Assembly (NCBI GenBank): GCA_950097015.1
Contig: CATNEN010000038.1
Location: forward strand, 29,356,501 to 29,420,500
Reading direction: 5' to 3'
Length of the DNA: 64,000 nt
Origin: Macrostomum hystrix
Lineage: Eukaryota > Platyhelminthes > Macrostomidae
Below are positions 35,916-48,400 of this stretch, piece after piece. Within the stretch, counting starts at the first letter, position 1. The number at the start of each line of letters is the position of its first letter. A program made the translations under genes and the position numbers. Below the pieces are notes generated by a model. The model had not been told where the DNA came from, did no database searches, and saw only the letters and a list, made by a program, of their open reading frames with translations.

Positions 35916-36469
35916 GACCAGAATGATTCCATAGACCTGCATCGGGTGGCAAGTACGCAGCTCACACTCTATGCAAACAATCCTTCATATAAACTACATG
36001 TATATTACTAGTGTAACTGCATAAAACTATCTTGAGATTGCCCTATGATCAATCACAATTATTTTGATCAATCAATGCGTTTTCGTGTTTTTGAATACTT
36101 ACTCTACTAATCTTATTTCTTCATACAATGTCCTGCTGCAGAGAAATCCTCTTTTTGAATTTTCGTCCAATATTCTCAAAACCGCTGACTTTTTAATTTA
36201 CAAGTTTTTCATGTTCAATCAGGCCAGTAGTTCTGTCTAGCTTGTGTCAATCGCAATTTGATGTGCTTAATCATGACTCAAGATAGCCGTTTAGACACTT
36301 TATTATGTCTTCTTTATACATGATGCGTGTATCTTTGGGATTCTCTTTAGGATTTCCCTCCCGACTCCTTGAGTTTTTCTGTGGGATTCACCTGCCAGGA
36401 GATGTCAAGTAGCGGGAGATTATTGTGGGGATTTCCCTCAAGTAACATGATATTTACCTTAAGATTTCC
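35916..36469. other. Spacer, becoming repeat-like
   Basis: Nothing is recognised to about 36330. From there, degenerate forms of the following 32-bp unit appear (GGGATTTCCCTC, ATGAGATT). Confidence 0.5.
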
Positions 36470-37075
36470 CTCGACAACATGAGATTCTCTTTGGGATTTC
36501 CCTCGAGAAGATGAGATTCACCTTTGGATTTCCCTCGCGAAGATGAGATTCACCTTTGGATTTCCCTCGAGAAGATGAGATTCACCTTTGGATTTCCCTC
36601 GACAACATGAGATTCACCTTTGGATTTCCCTCGCGAAGATGAGATTCACCTTTGGATTTCCCTCGAGAAGATGAGATTCACCTTTGGATTTCCCTCGACA
36701 ACATGAGATTCACCTTTGGATTTCCCTCGCGAAGATGAGATTCACCTTTGGATTTCCCTCGAGAAGATGAGATTCACCTTTGGATTTCCCTCGACAACAT
36801 GAGATTCACCTTTGGATTTCCCTCGCGAAGATGAGATTCACCTTTGGATTTCCCTCGCGAAGATGAGATTCACCTTTGGATTTCCCTCGCGAAGATGAGA
36901 TTCACCTTTGGATTTCCCTCGCGAAGATGAGATTCACCTTTGGATTTCCCTCGCGAAGATGAGATTCACCTTTGGATTTCCCTCGCGAAGATGAGATTCA
37001 CCTTTTGATTTCCCTCGAGAACATGAGATTCTCCTTGAGATTTCCCTCGAGAGACAGGATATTCTCCAGGGGATT
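36470..37075. repeat. Minisatellite, 32-bp unit, about 18 copies
   Basis: Units contain GATGAGATTCACCTTTGGAT then TTCCCTCG. Three unit types (GCGAAG, GAGAAG, GACAAC) alternate, giving a 96-bp higher-order period over 36530-36830 before the array becomes homogeneous. Confidence 0.95.
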
Positions 37076-37690
37076 TTTCTTCAGTGAGCCTTAGTAAGCA
37101 CAATAACACAATTATTTCCCTAGATAGTGTCCTCATGTTTGTCTTTCTGTGTGCTTGTCTTTCTTTAATTTCTCCCCTGTCTCTCCTATCAATGGAATCA
37201 AAATCTGACTTTTAGATTTCCTTGTCGGAGGTTAGGTCGGTAATGTTTCGATTGTGATCTCCCGCAATTTATTCTAAAAATAGCAACAATCCAATATTTG
37301 GCTTGACCAATAAGATTCAAGATGTACTATTTAAGCACAAAACAGATTTTACTTGTAGATGTGACTAATTTTTTTCTCCGCTCCGTTTCCCTGCTTTTTC
37401 TGTGTTACCTCTCTTTTCTGTGCTTTGTTTATCTAGTAAGTTTGCGGGCATTAATTTAGCTTTATATTGCAAAATTATTTCATACTTGTCCTGAGACCAA
37501 TACTGTTTTGCTATTATATATTTGAAATTGTGATTTATTTACAAATGAGTTATAATGTTATATCAAGGAATTATTTTATCTATTACGCGAGCTAGTTATA
37601 CAAGCAACTAAATATTTTAATTCTTCTTTGTTTGCGAATTTTAAACCCCTAAAACAACTGTCTTTTGGTTTTTAAATTAACTTATAACAA
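37076..37690. other. AT-rich spacer
   Basis: No gene, RNA or repeat is recognised. Confidence 0.5.
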
Positions 37691-37699
37691 AGACCATTT

Positions 37700-37862
37700 G
37701 GTGAAGCCAGTAAGAAGGCTATTCTGCCCATTTCACTGACTCCTGAGCACACACGCACACAGGTGTGTACATCTGCCCTGAGTTTCTCATTGTCAGGCAG
37801 TGTACACTCTCAGTGTGCCTTGGAAGTTGGCAGGGCGTAAATTGCACGACAAGCCCCCAGTT
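37700..37862 (-). mobile_element. Tail half of family A SINE, cut by an array
   Basis: Contains GTACATCTGCCCTGAGTTTC, GCAGTGTACACTCTCA and TTGCACGACAAGCCCCCAG. At the point where AAGCCTTCTC should follow, the sequence changes into the GAGGGAGT array, so the tRNA-like head is missing. Confidence 0.8.
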
Positions 37863-38950
37863 AGAGAGTGAGGGAGTGATGGAGTGAGGGAGTGAGGGAG
37901 TGAGGGAGTGAGGGAGTGAGGGAGTGAGGGAGTGAAGGAGTGAAGGAGTGAGGGAGTGAGGGAGTGAGAGAGTGAGGGAGTGAGAGGGTGAGGGAGTGAG
38001 GGAGTAAGGGAGTGAGGGAGTGAGGGAGTGAGGGAGTGAGAGAGTGAGGGAGTGAGAGTGTGAGAGAGTGAGGGAGTGAGGGAGTTAGGGAGTGAGAGAG
38101 TGAGGGAGTGAGGGAGTGATGGAGTGAGGGAGTGAGGGAGTTAGGGAGTGAGAGAGTGAGGGAGTGAGAGAGTGAGTGAGAGAGTGAGGGAGTGAGGGAG
38201 TGAGGGAGTGAGAGAGTGAGGGAGTGAGGGAGTGAGAGAGTGAGGGAGTGAGGGAGTGAGAGAGTGAGGGAGTGAGGGAGTGATGGAGTGAGGGAGTGAG
38301 GGAGTGAGGGAGTGAGGGAGTGAGAGAGTGAGGGCGTGAGGGAGTGAGAGAGTGAGGGGTGAGGGAGTGAGGGAGTGAGAGAGTGAGGGAGTGAGGGAGT
38401 TAGGGAGTGAGAGAGTGAGGGAGTGAGAGAGTGAGTGAGAGAGTGAGGGAGTGAGGGAGTGAGGGAGTGAGAGAGTGAGGGAGTGAGGGAGTGATGGAGT
38501 GAGGGAGTGAGGGAGTGAGGGAGTGAGGGAGTGAGAGAGTGAGGGCGTGAGGGAGTGAGAGAGTGAGAGGTTGAGGGAGTGAGGGAGTGAGGGAGTGAGA
38601 GGGTAAGGGAGTGAGAGAGTGAGGGGGTGAGAGAGTGAGGGAGTGAGAGAGTGAGAGAGTGAGGGAGTGAGAGAGTGAGTGAGAGAGTGAGGGAGTGAGG
38701 GAGTGAGAGAGTGAGGGAGTGAGGGAGTGAGGGAGTTAGGGAGTGAGAGAGTGAGGGAGTGAGAGAGTGAGTGAGAGAGGGAGTGAGGGAGTGAGAGAGT
38801 GAGGGAGTGAGAGAGTGAGGGAGTGAGGGAGTTAGGGAGTGAGAGAGTGAGGGAGTGAGAGAGTGAGTGAGAGAGTGAGGGAGTGAGAGAGTGAGGGAGT
38901 GAGGGAGTGAGAGAGTGAGGGAGTGAGAGTGTGAGAGAGTGAGGGAGTGG
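37862..38950. repeat. 8-bp satellite (GAGGGAGT/GAGAGAGT)n, G-rich
   Basis: About 135 octamers, almost purely purine apart from one T per unit. Runs of GGGAGTGAGGGAGTGAGGGA satisfy a G3N5 quadruplex spacing on the plus strand. The right end reads GAGTGGCAGAGA, similar to the SINE A head. Confidence 0.97.
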
Positions 38951-39189
38951 CAGAGATAGGCAGAGAGGGTTATGGTGATTGAAGGATGATTAAAATTTAC
39001 ATTTTATGATGAAGAAGCAAGGGAGGAAGAACAAGCTGGTCGCGAGATCTGACTCGAGCAAGGGACCGTTGATTTAGGATTGTACTTGTATTATTTTTAT
39101 GAACTGAAAGACCCGATGAGCTTGAGACCCTGAAGATTGGCGAATTGGGCAAAACAAGATAAAAAATCGATGGAATTAAGATGCGGTTA

Positions 39190-39475
39190 ATGACCGCTGA
39201 GGCTGTTGGACTGAGTGGTTTAAGAAACACGGGTTCAGAACCTCAAAGATAAGGGCTATGCAATTCTGTGTGTGTGCGTGTAGGAAATACTAGTAAATGC
39301 TAGGGCAACACTGCAGTCTCACGGCTGGGCTAGTGGAACAGAAATGCAGTATTAATGAGGCCCATCGGTGCACAACCGCTGTCAGCGAGAGGTAGATAAA
39401 ACCTCTGCACAATCGGTTTGAGAGCCTGTTGTTGGTGGAACTATAAACTGGGACTCCTAAAGATTGTCCGTTGCC
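39190..39475 (+). other. SINE-like or leader sequence before LRRC74
   Basis: GACTGAGTGGTTTAAG and GGGTTCAGAACCTC are only weakly A/B-box-like. The stretch leads into the LRRC74 start codon. Bases 38951-39190 hold nothing recognised. Confidence 0.3.
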
Positions 39476-42400
39476 ATGGAAACGGTTAATCCGGAAATTT
39501 CGCAGCTCAGTAGGCCACAGAAATTGCGCAAGCGTCAGAGTAGTCGAGTTTCAGCTGGTAGGGGGCGTGAACCGCCGACCTCCAGGGGCGTCTCGGCGGT
39601 GAATTCGGCGGCAACCACGCGCTTGGACATTCGCGGTGAGTTTGGTGGGTAATTTTGGGACAATTTGTTAAATAACTGCCTTCGCCATTTCAATACAGGA
39701 CACAAGTCTTGGTCATAACACACCCATGATGGGAAGTCTTAGTCATAACACACTCATGACGGGAAGTCTTGGTCATGTCATACTCATGATGACAAGTCTT
39801 GGTCATGACACACTCATGACGGGAAGTCTTGGTCATGACACACTCATGACGGGAAGTCTTGGTCATAACGCACTCGTGACGGGAAGTCTTGGTCATGAAA
39901 CACTCATGATGGCAAGTCTTGGTCCTGACACACTAATGACGGGAAGTCTTGTTCATGAAACACTCATGACGGGAAGTCTTGGTCATAACACACTCATGAT
40001 GACAAGTCTTGGTCATAACACACTCATGACGGAAAGTCTTGGTCATGACACACTCGTGACGGGAAGTCTTGGTCATGATACACTCATGACAGTAAGTCTT
40101 GGTCATAACACAATCATGACGGGAAGTCTTGGATATGAAACACTCATGACGGCAACTCTTGGTCATGACGCAGTCAATAAATGCCTCATCCATTACAAGA
40201 CACAATCATCGATAGTGACTCCCGAGCTCATGGTTGAAAAAGTTAGAAGATCATTCTTGGCTAGGATTATTACTGGACAAAATCATTTGTCAGTTCTCGC
40301 TAAAGTGCAGTTCAAATAAGGTCTAGAACTCAAACTATATTTTCTCCTACCCAGCCGTACTGCAAACAAAGCACATGAAGTTGAATATGCTTAGATTTTA
40401 CTGAAATTCTACAAATAATATGATTATAGCTTTTCGAAGCTTACTTAGCTGTCGATTCATAGGAAATTTCGCACACGAGAAGCACATTTGGAGCCCATGA
40501 CCCATTGTTCAGTCTGTGGATTGAACTCATACTCTAGTTCCAGCTAATGCTAGTAACAAAAAGGACTTTTGTTTTTTCTGGAACTCCCAAAATATTCGAC
40601 CAATCGTTACAAAGAGCCGGAACTTGGGCTAAAATTTTCCGTTCTTCCAAAAACACAAAACGTCGGCATCACCCAACAATGAGTATCTTGTGGCAAAAAC
40701 CTCCAATGAAGCCACAGTTTCTCGGCTCACGAAATTTTATTATGTCAATCAGTCGCGGTGACCTTCGTTCGCAGAAAAGAATTCTTCAGTTTCAGCTTTG
40801 CGAACGCAGCCATCTTTGAAATGCCGATCGGGTGCTTTTGTTGAAGGTCCCGACGGTCGCCGCCGATGCTCGAGACGGCGATGAAGGGACCCTGGTGCCT
40901 GGGATGCTGAGAACAAAGGTCACTATACGACGGATAAGACTCAGATTATTAAACCAATATGGATTCGAACCAAAGAGGTTTATACGGAACATTGTTAGAT
41001 GTCATTGTCACGAGGGTATTCGACGACAATCGTTGAATATCTCGACGATGCCGACGTCGGACGGCTTTGAAAGTTAGTTCATGGTAAAGGGCGGAAAATT
41101 TTGATCTAAATGATGGACATTGGCAAAAATCTGTCATTCGGTTTGGGAGCTATCGTGAAGTAAGCAGTGAGCATTCGAGTTACCCCTGTGGACTATCCCA
41201 AGGGAAACAGCGTGGTTTTTCAACCATTTGTGTGGTCATTTTCGATAATTTTCATAATCAACAGACACCCCCCAGTCTCCGCCGGAGACGGCACTGCAAC
41301 AGAATGTGCAGCTCTACCTGGACAGGTGTAAACGACCCCAGATTCCGTTGGCGCCGGTGCGTCGAGTTGTGACGCAGCTAAACTCGCTCAGTCTCAACCT
41401 GCAGTTCATGAATCTCGGCCCAAAGCATGTGCAGGTGATCTGCGAAGCACTGAAACAGAACGCCACTGTTGAGAGTCTGGACTTGCGGAGTAATGGCATC
41501 GACTCAGCCACGGCAGCCCGCATCGCTGACTTGGCTAGGAACAATCCGTGCCTTCAGAACATTGTGAGTCAACTATGCTTATCTGCTTTTTTTGTATACA
41601 GTAGAGTGCATTACTCTACAACAAGGACAATGGAATTTCACATACCCTGGCGCTCTCATAGCGGAACACTGCACAAACACATCAGAGACGAGACTGGGGA
41701 GAGATGAGACGGAGGAGAGATGAGACCGGGAGAGATGATACACGGGAGAGATGAGACGGGATAGATGAGACGGGGAGAGATGATACACGGGAGAGATGAG
41801 ACGGGATAGATGAGACGGGGAGAGATGATACACGGGAGAGATGAGACCGGGAGAGATGATACACGGGAGAGATGAGACGGGATAGATGAGACGGGGAGAG
41901 ATGATACACGGGAGAGATGAGACGGGATAGATGAGACGGGGAGAGATGATACACGGGAGAGATGAGACCGGGAGAGATGATACACGGGAGAGATGAGACG
42001 GGATAGATGAGACGGGGAGAGATGATACACGGGAGAGATGAGACGGGATAGATGAGACGGAGGAGAGATGAGATATGGGAGAGATCAGACAGAGGAGAGA
42101 TGAGACAAGGAGAGATGAGACGGGATAGATGAGACGGGGAGAGATGATACACGGGAGAGATGAGACCGGGAGAGATGATACACGGGAGAGATGAGACGGG
42201 ATAGATGAGACGGGGAGAGATGATACACGGGAGAGATGAGACGGGATAGATGAGACGGAGGAGAGATGAGATATGGGAGAGATCAGACAGAGGAGAGATG
42301 AGACAAGGAGAGATGAGACGGGATAGGCGAGACGGAGGAGAGATGAGACACGGGAAAGATAAGACAGGAAAGATGAGACCGGGGAAAGATGAGACAGATG

Positions 42401-45400
42401 AGAGATGATACACATTCCTGAGAGTTGAGACACGGGAGAGATGAGACACGGGAGCGATGAGACACGGGAGAGATGAGAAAGGGGATAGATGAGACTGGAG
42501 GGGAGGGGTGGGAAACCTTTAAATGGCCATAGACTAATTATATCTGGTCGCTACATATACGCCATATTGTATAGAAAAGTCAAACGAGTGCAGAAGGCAA
42601 GACAGATTCCAGGCATGCAATGGCATCGTGTGTCGTCTATAGAGGCACAGAATTCATTCAGCAGCATGCAAGTCTCAAATCACAAAGCAAAAGGAGGGAA
42701 ACACTACCCTAGATTAGTAAAGCCAGCAGCAATATGCGGGTCTTAGCCAGCCTGTGCTTCAATTTTAAGCGAGCCCTGAGTGCTGTCTGCAATGGCTCTG
42801 AAACTAAAACAGCAGCTTCTCTTCTTGTTACTAAACATAGTGACGTCTCGGTCGCGTGTCGAGCGACAATCGATCCATCTGTCTAGCTGTTACGAAGTGC
42901 GGCTCGAGACAGAAAGCTTTGATTTGTGTGATTGACGATCGGTCTAATTTTAGATGCTGTGCTGCGACTTGTGGCGACAAATAGACAGTTTGATCAACGG
43001 TGCATCTGTAGGCTTAACAATTTTGTCATGTCTAATTAGCGCAGTAATAAGCGAAACGCAAGGCTGACCGAATAAAGGACTAATCGAGTATTGAGTATTG
43101 AGAAACAACTCAAGGAACTATAGAATGACAAACTGAAGGACAGAGAAGTGGACCAACTGAAGGACTAACTGATGGACCGACGACTGAAGGACCGATAAAA
43201 GGACCGACTGATTAACCGATAGAAGGACCAACTGATGAACCGATAGAAGGACCAACTGATGAACCGATAGAAGGACCGATAGAAGGACCAACTGATGAAC
43301 CGATAGAAGGACCAACTGATGAACCGATAGAAGAACCGATAGAAGGACCAACTGATGAACCGATAGAAGGACCAACTGATGAACCGATAGAAGGACCAAC
43401 TGATGAACCGATAGAAGGACCAACTGATGAACCGATAGAAGAACCGATAGAAGGACCAACTGATGAACCGATAGAAGGACCAACTGATGAACCGATAGAA
43501 GGACCAACTGATGAACCGATAGAAGGACCAACTGATGAACCGATAGAAGAACCGATAGAAGGACCAACTGATGAACCGATAGAAGGACCGATAGAAGGAC
43601 CAACTGATGAACCGATAGAAGAACCGATAGAAGGACCAACTGATGAACCGATAGAAGAACCGATAGAAGGACCAACTGATGAACCGATAGAAGGACCAAC
43701 TGATGAACCGATAGAAGGACCGATAGAAGGACCAACTGATGAACCGATAGAAGGACCAACTGATGAACCGATAGAAGGACCAACTGATGAACCGATAGAA
43801 GAACCGATAGAAGGACCAACTGATGAACCGATAGAAGGACCGATAGAAGGACCAACTGATGAACCGATAGAAGAACCGATAGAAGGACCAACTGATGAAC
43901 CGATAGAAGAACCGATAGAAGGACCAACTGATGAACCGATAGAAGGACCAACTGATGAACCGATAGAAGGACCGATAGAAGGACCAACTGATGAACCGAT
44001 AGAAGGACCGATAGAAGGACCAACTGATGAACCGATAGAAGGACCAACTGATTAACCGATAGAAGGACCGATAGAAGGACCAACTGATGAACCGATAGAA
44101 GGAACTAATGATGAACCGATAGAAGGACCAACTGATGAACCGATAGAAGGACCGATAGAAGGACCAACTGATGAACCGATAGAAGGAACTAATGATGAAC
44201 CGATAGAAGGACCAACTGATGAACCGATAGAAAGACCAACTGATGAACCGATAGAAGGACCAACTGATGAACCGATAGAAGGAACAACTGATGAACCGAT
44301 AGAAGGACCGATAGAAGGACCAACTGATGAACCGATAGAAGGACCAACTGATGAACCCATAGAAGGACCAACTGATGAACCGATAGAAGGACCAACTGAT
44401 GAACCGATAGAAGGACCGATAGAAGGACCAACTGATGAACCGATAGAAGGACCAACTGATGAACCGATAGAAGGACCGATAGAAGGACCAACTGATGAAC
44501 CGATAGAAGGACCAACTGATAAACCCATAGAAGGACCAACTGATGAACCGATAGAAGGACCAACTGATGAACCGATAGAAGAACCGATAGAAGAACCAAC
44601 TGAAGGACCATTTAAGAACTAATTGAAGGACCAACTAATGGACCCATAGAAGGACCAATAAAAGCAAGAACTAAAAGATAAGCTGAAGGACCAAAATTAG
44701 AACCGAAATGGGGCTAACGGAATGGCCAATATGTACCCTATTTACGCTCGTATTAATATGTCCAACCGATTGTGTATATACAATACAAACAAAAATCCAA
44801 TGACATTTTATTTTTTTTCAAAAGAACCTCTCAGAAAACGCGATCTCCGGTGTTGGCTGCATCAGCTTCGGCGAGACTTTGGCAAACAACAGCGGCCTAC
44901 TAGAATTGGACTTGTCTGATAACAATCTGGGTGACGCTGATGCTAAAGCTCTAGCCAATGGCTTATGCGTGAGTTGTTTTGTAATAATTAATTACGTTCA
45001 TCTCACACCTGGCTGAGAGGTGTGAAGTTGAATACATAATTGTTTTGATTGGTGTGGATTATTGGCTTGGCGGTGACATAAAAGGTAATATATTGTGTCA
45101 TTCCATAAACACTATATTTCCATAAGCAACCTTTGTGTGTCAAAGAGCATATATTGAACTGTAAAAATGTATACGAAATGCAAAAAACTAGAAAAAATAT
45201 AAAACTTGATTGCTAAATCATGCAAGCCAATTTAAACGTTGAAGTGAACAAGATCATAAAATTGTTAACCAATCAGAATAGAACCACGCGACTACAGTGT
45301 ACAGACCGGGCCAATCAAACCACTTGAGGACCCCATTCATTAATCCACAGAAGAATTATCAGCTGCTTCGCCTACGGCTTGGTCGCAACAGTATCGAAGT

Positions 45401-48400
45401 TGATGGCAGCAAGCAGCTGGCCAGAATTCTGGTCGAGAATGACACCTTGGAGGAGCTGGATCTCAGCTGGAACCACATCCGCGGCAAGGGGGGCATTGCC
45501 CTGGCCAGGTCGCTCAAGGTGAGATGAAATTTTCCCATTTTCTGTATCTCCCAAAATATCCAACCAATAGCCGTGAAATTCCAGAACACGATCTAAACTT
45601 TTCCGCTCTACAACTGAAACAACTTCCAGAATATGCTTGATGAAACAACTTCCAGAATATACTTGATGAAACAACTTCCAGAATATACTTGATGAAACAA
45701 CTTCCAGAATATACTTGATGAAACAACTTCCAGAATATACTTGATGAAACAACTTCCAGAATATACTTGATGAAACAACTTCCAGAATATACTTGATGAA
45801 ACAACTTCCAGAATATACTTGATGAAACAACTTCCAGAATATACTTGATGAAACAACTTCCAGAATATACTTGATGAAACAACTTCCAGAATATACTTGA
45901 TGAAACAACTTCCAGAATATGCTTGATGAAACAACTTCCAGAATATACTTGATGAAAATTTTCTGCTCACAAAATTTAATCATTAAACAAATGTAAAGAG
46001 GGAAAATTGTGATCCATACGGTGGACATTCACGAAAATCGGTCATTCAGTTTGGGTGCTATGGTGAAGTAGGCAGCGGGCATTTGAAATCCCACTGGGAC
46101 TCAACTCCGACATTTTGCTGACTGTTGGTTCGATTTCGGACCGAAATTCACACGAAATGTAATTCCGACCCGATTTTGAACCCTTTTGGAGCCGAATTTC
46201 ATCTGCTCTGTGTCGGATCAAAATCGACTGACTGTCGGGAAAGTTTTGGACCGATTTTTCCACGACTCTCACCCGAATTTCATTCCTCGTTTAATGCTTA
46301 AACAGTTTTTTACCTTCCTTTGGCTACCAGTTGCTGCGCATGCAATCAACAGGAATGCAGATTATAATTTCCGACGGTTCTAAGTATTTATTGTAAACAA
46401 GTGCCATTATAATTACACTAATAAAATAACTGTGAGCAGTGCAAAAAATCTGAAAGGTGTCCTGATCGCGACATGATCTTGTGTACAGTGTACTGTCTTT
46501 TAACTTTTTTTGCCGTTGCGTACGCAGATCGTAAGGCAATTTTATATGTTTTCTATTTCCACACGAGTTTCGTACTACTCTTCAGATTCCCTCCTAGTTA
46601 TAACGCCAACTATAGAGTCTCTATTTGATAAGCATGTACATGTACAGATGAATATCGATGAAAGTCGGGTCTTCAGTGTCGGGCGAAAGTCGTGTAGCAG
46701 TTGGTCCGACATGTACAGATGAATATAAATGAAAATCGGACGGATATACATCGTCATATTTCTACACAGGTGAAAGTCGGAGTTTTTTGGGTGAAAGTCG
46801 GAGTTGTTACGGTTTTTTGAAAAATCGATGAGTCGTCGATTTTATCAGGCCGATTTTTCACTTTTGGTCCGACAAAAACCGATGAAAATCGTACGAAGAT
46901 GAATGTCAATCCGTTTTTCATCTTTTGTTTGCGACTTTCGTTTGCCCAAAATCGACCCGACGGCACCGACGCCCCAACAAGATGAAAATCGGGAATAAAT
47001 CGGCCCGATTTTCCCTTTCTTTGTGTCGGGCCGTTTAAAGTTGAATGTCGGAGTTAGGTCCCAGCGGGATACTCCTGTGATCTTCCCCAATGGGGGGAGT
47101 AGTCTGGTCTTTCTCCTGTTAAGAAACTGATTATGTCTGTCCTATTCGCAGGTGAACACTGGTCTGGTGTCTCTAGATCTGTCTTGGAACGGTCTCGGTT
47201 ACGAGGGCTGCATCGCTTTAGAGGAGGCCATCAGTTTCAACCGATACCTTCGCGAATTGGACATCACGGCCAATCGAATCAACTGGGAGGGCGCGCAGCT
47301 GATAGCGAAGGGATTAAAGAAGAACGCTGTGCTCACTGTACTCAAGATTGGTCTAAACACATTAACCATGACGGGTGTGATGGACATTCTCAGGGCGGTG
47401 GACAGCGACTCGTCATCAATGAGACACGTCGATTTTGAAGGCCAGATTATTTCGTCCAAGATCTTGTTCAAGATTGAGACAATCGGTCGGAGGCGACCGT
47501 TCACCTGCCGACATGAAGCTGTCATCGATTCGGAGGATGTGCTGGGCACTAGGATTGGTGAGCGCCGTTGTTGCCAGGGGAGACAGTGGGGTAGAGAGTG
47601 GACTAGACAGTGGGGTAGAGAGTGGAGTAGACAGTAGGGTAGAGAGTAGAGTAGACAGTAGGGTCGGATGTGGAGTAGACAGTAGGGTCGGAAGTGGAGT
47701 AGACAGTAGGGTAGGGAGTGGATTGGAAAGTAGTGGAGTAGACAGTAGGGTAGGGAGTGGATTGGAAAGTAGTGGAGTAGACAGTAGGGTAGGGAGTGGA
47801 TTGGAAAGTAGTGGAGTAGACAGTAGGGTAGACAGTCTACGTTTTTAAATCTTATAAATATAACTTAGCTCTTCACAAAACTTTTCAGAGGCAAAAGAGG
47901 ACCCACTCAGACTGCTCTTTGACTTCCTGAGCAGTCGAGCTATTCGCATAGTGGATCTTTATCGCATGATCGACAAGGAGAATAAACAGTTCTGCAGTCG
48001 TTCCAAATTTATTCGAAGCCTGAAAGTGAGTTAAGCCTACTAAGCATGCCAAAATAGTGCGCTTTCATTCATGGGTGAGAGAGAGACAGGTAGGGACTGG
48101 GGTGAGACAGGTAGAGACTGGGGTGAGACAGGTAGGGACTGGGTTGAGACAGGTAGAGATTGGGTTGAGACAGGTAGAGATTGGGGTGAGACAGGTAGAG
48201 ATTGGGTTGAGACAGGTAGAGATTGGGTTGAGACAGGTAGAGATTGGGTTGAGACAGGTAGAGATTGGGGTGAGACAGGTAGAGATTTGGGTGAGACAGG
48301 TAGAGATTGGGGTGAGACAGGTAGAGATTGGGGTGAGACAGGTAGAGATTGGGGTGAGACAAGTAGAGATTGGGGTGAGACAGATAGAGATTGGGGTGAG

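Noticed and set aside
41579-42465. Long minus-strand ORFs with SHLSRVSSLP repeats
   Set aside because: The compound minisatellite in LRRC74 intron 2 accounts for them.
43118-44634. 489-codon and shorter overlapping ORFs on the minus strand
   Set aside because: They lie wholly in a 12/24-bp tandem repeat inside LRRC74 intron 2; the open frames follow from the period and absence of stops in the unit.
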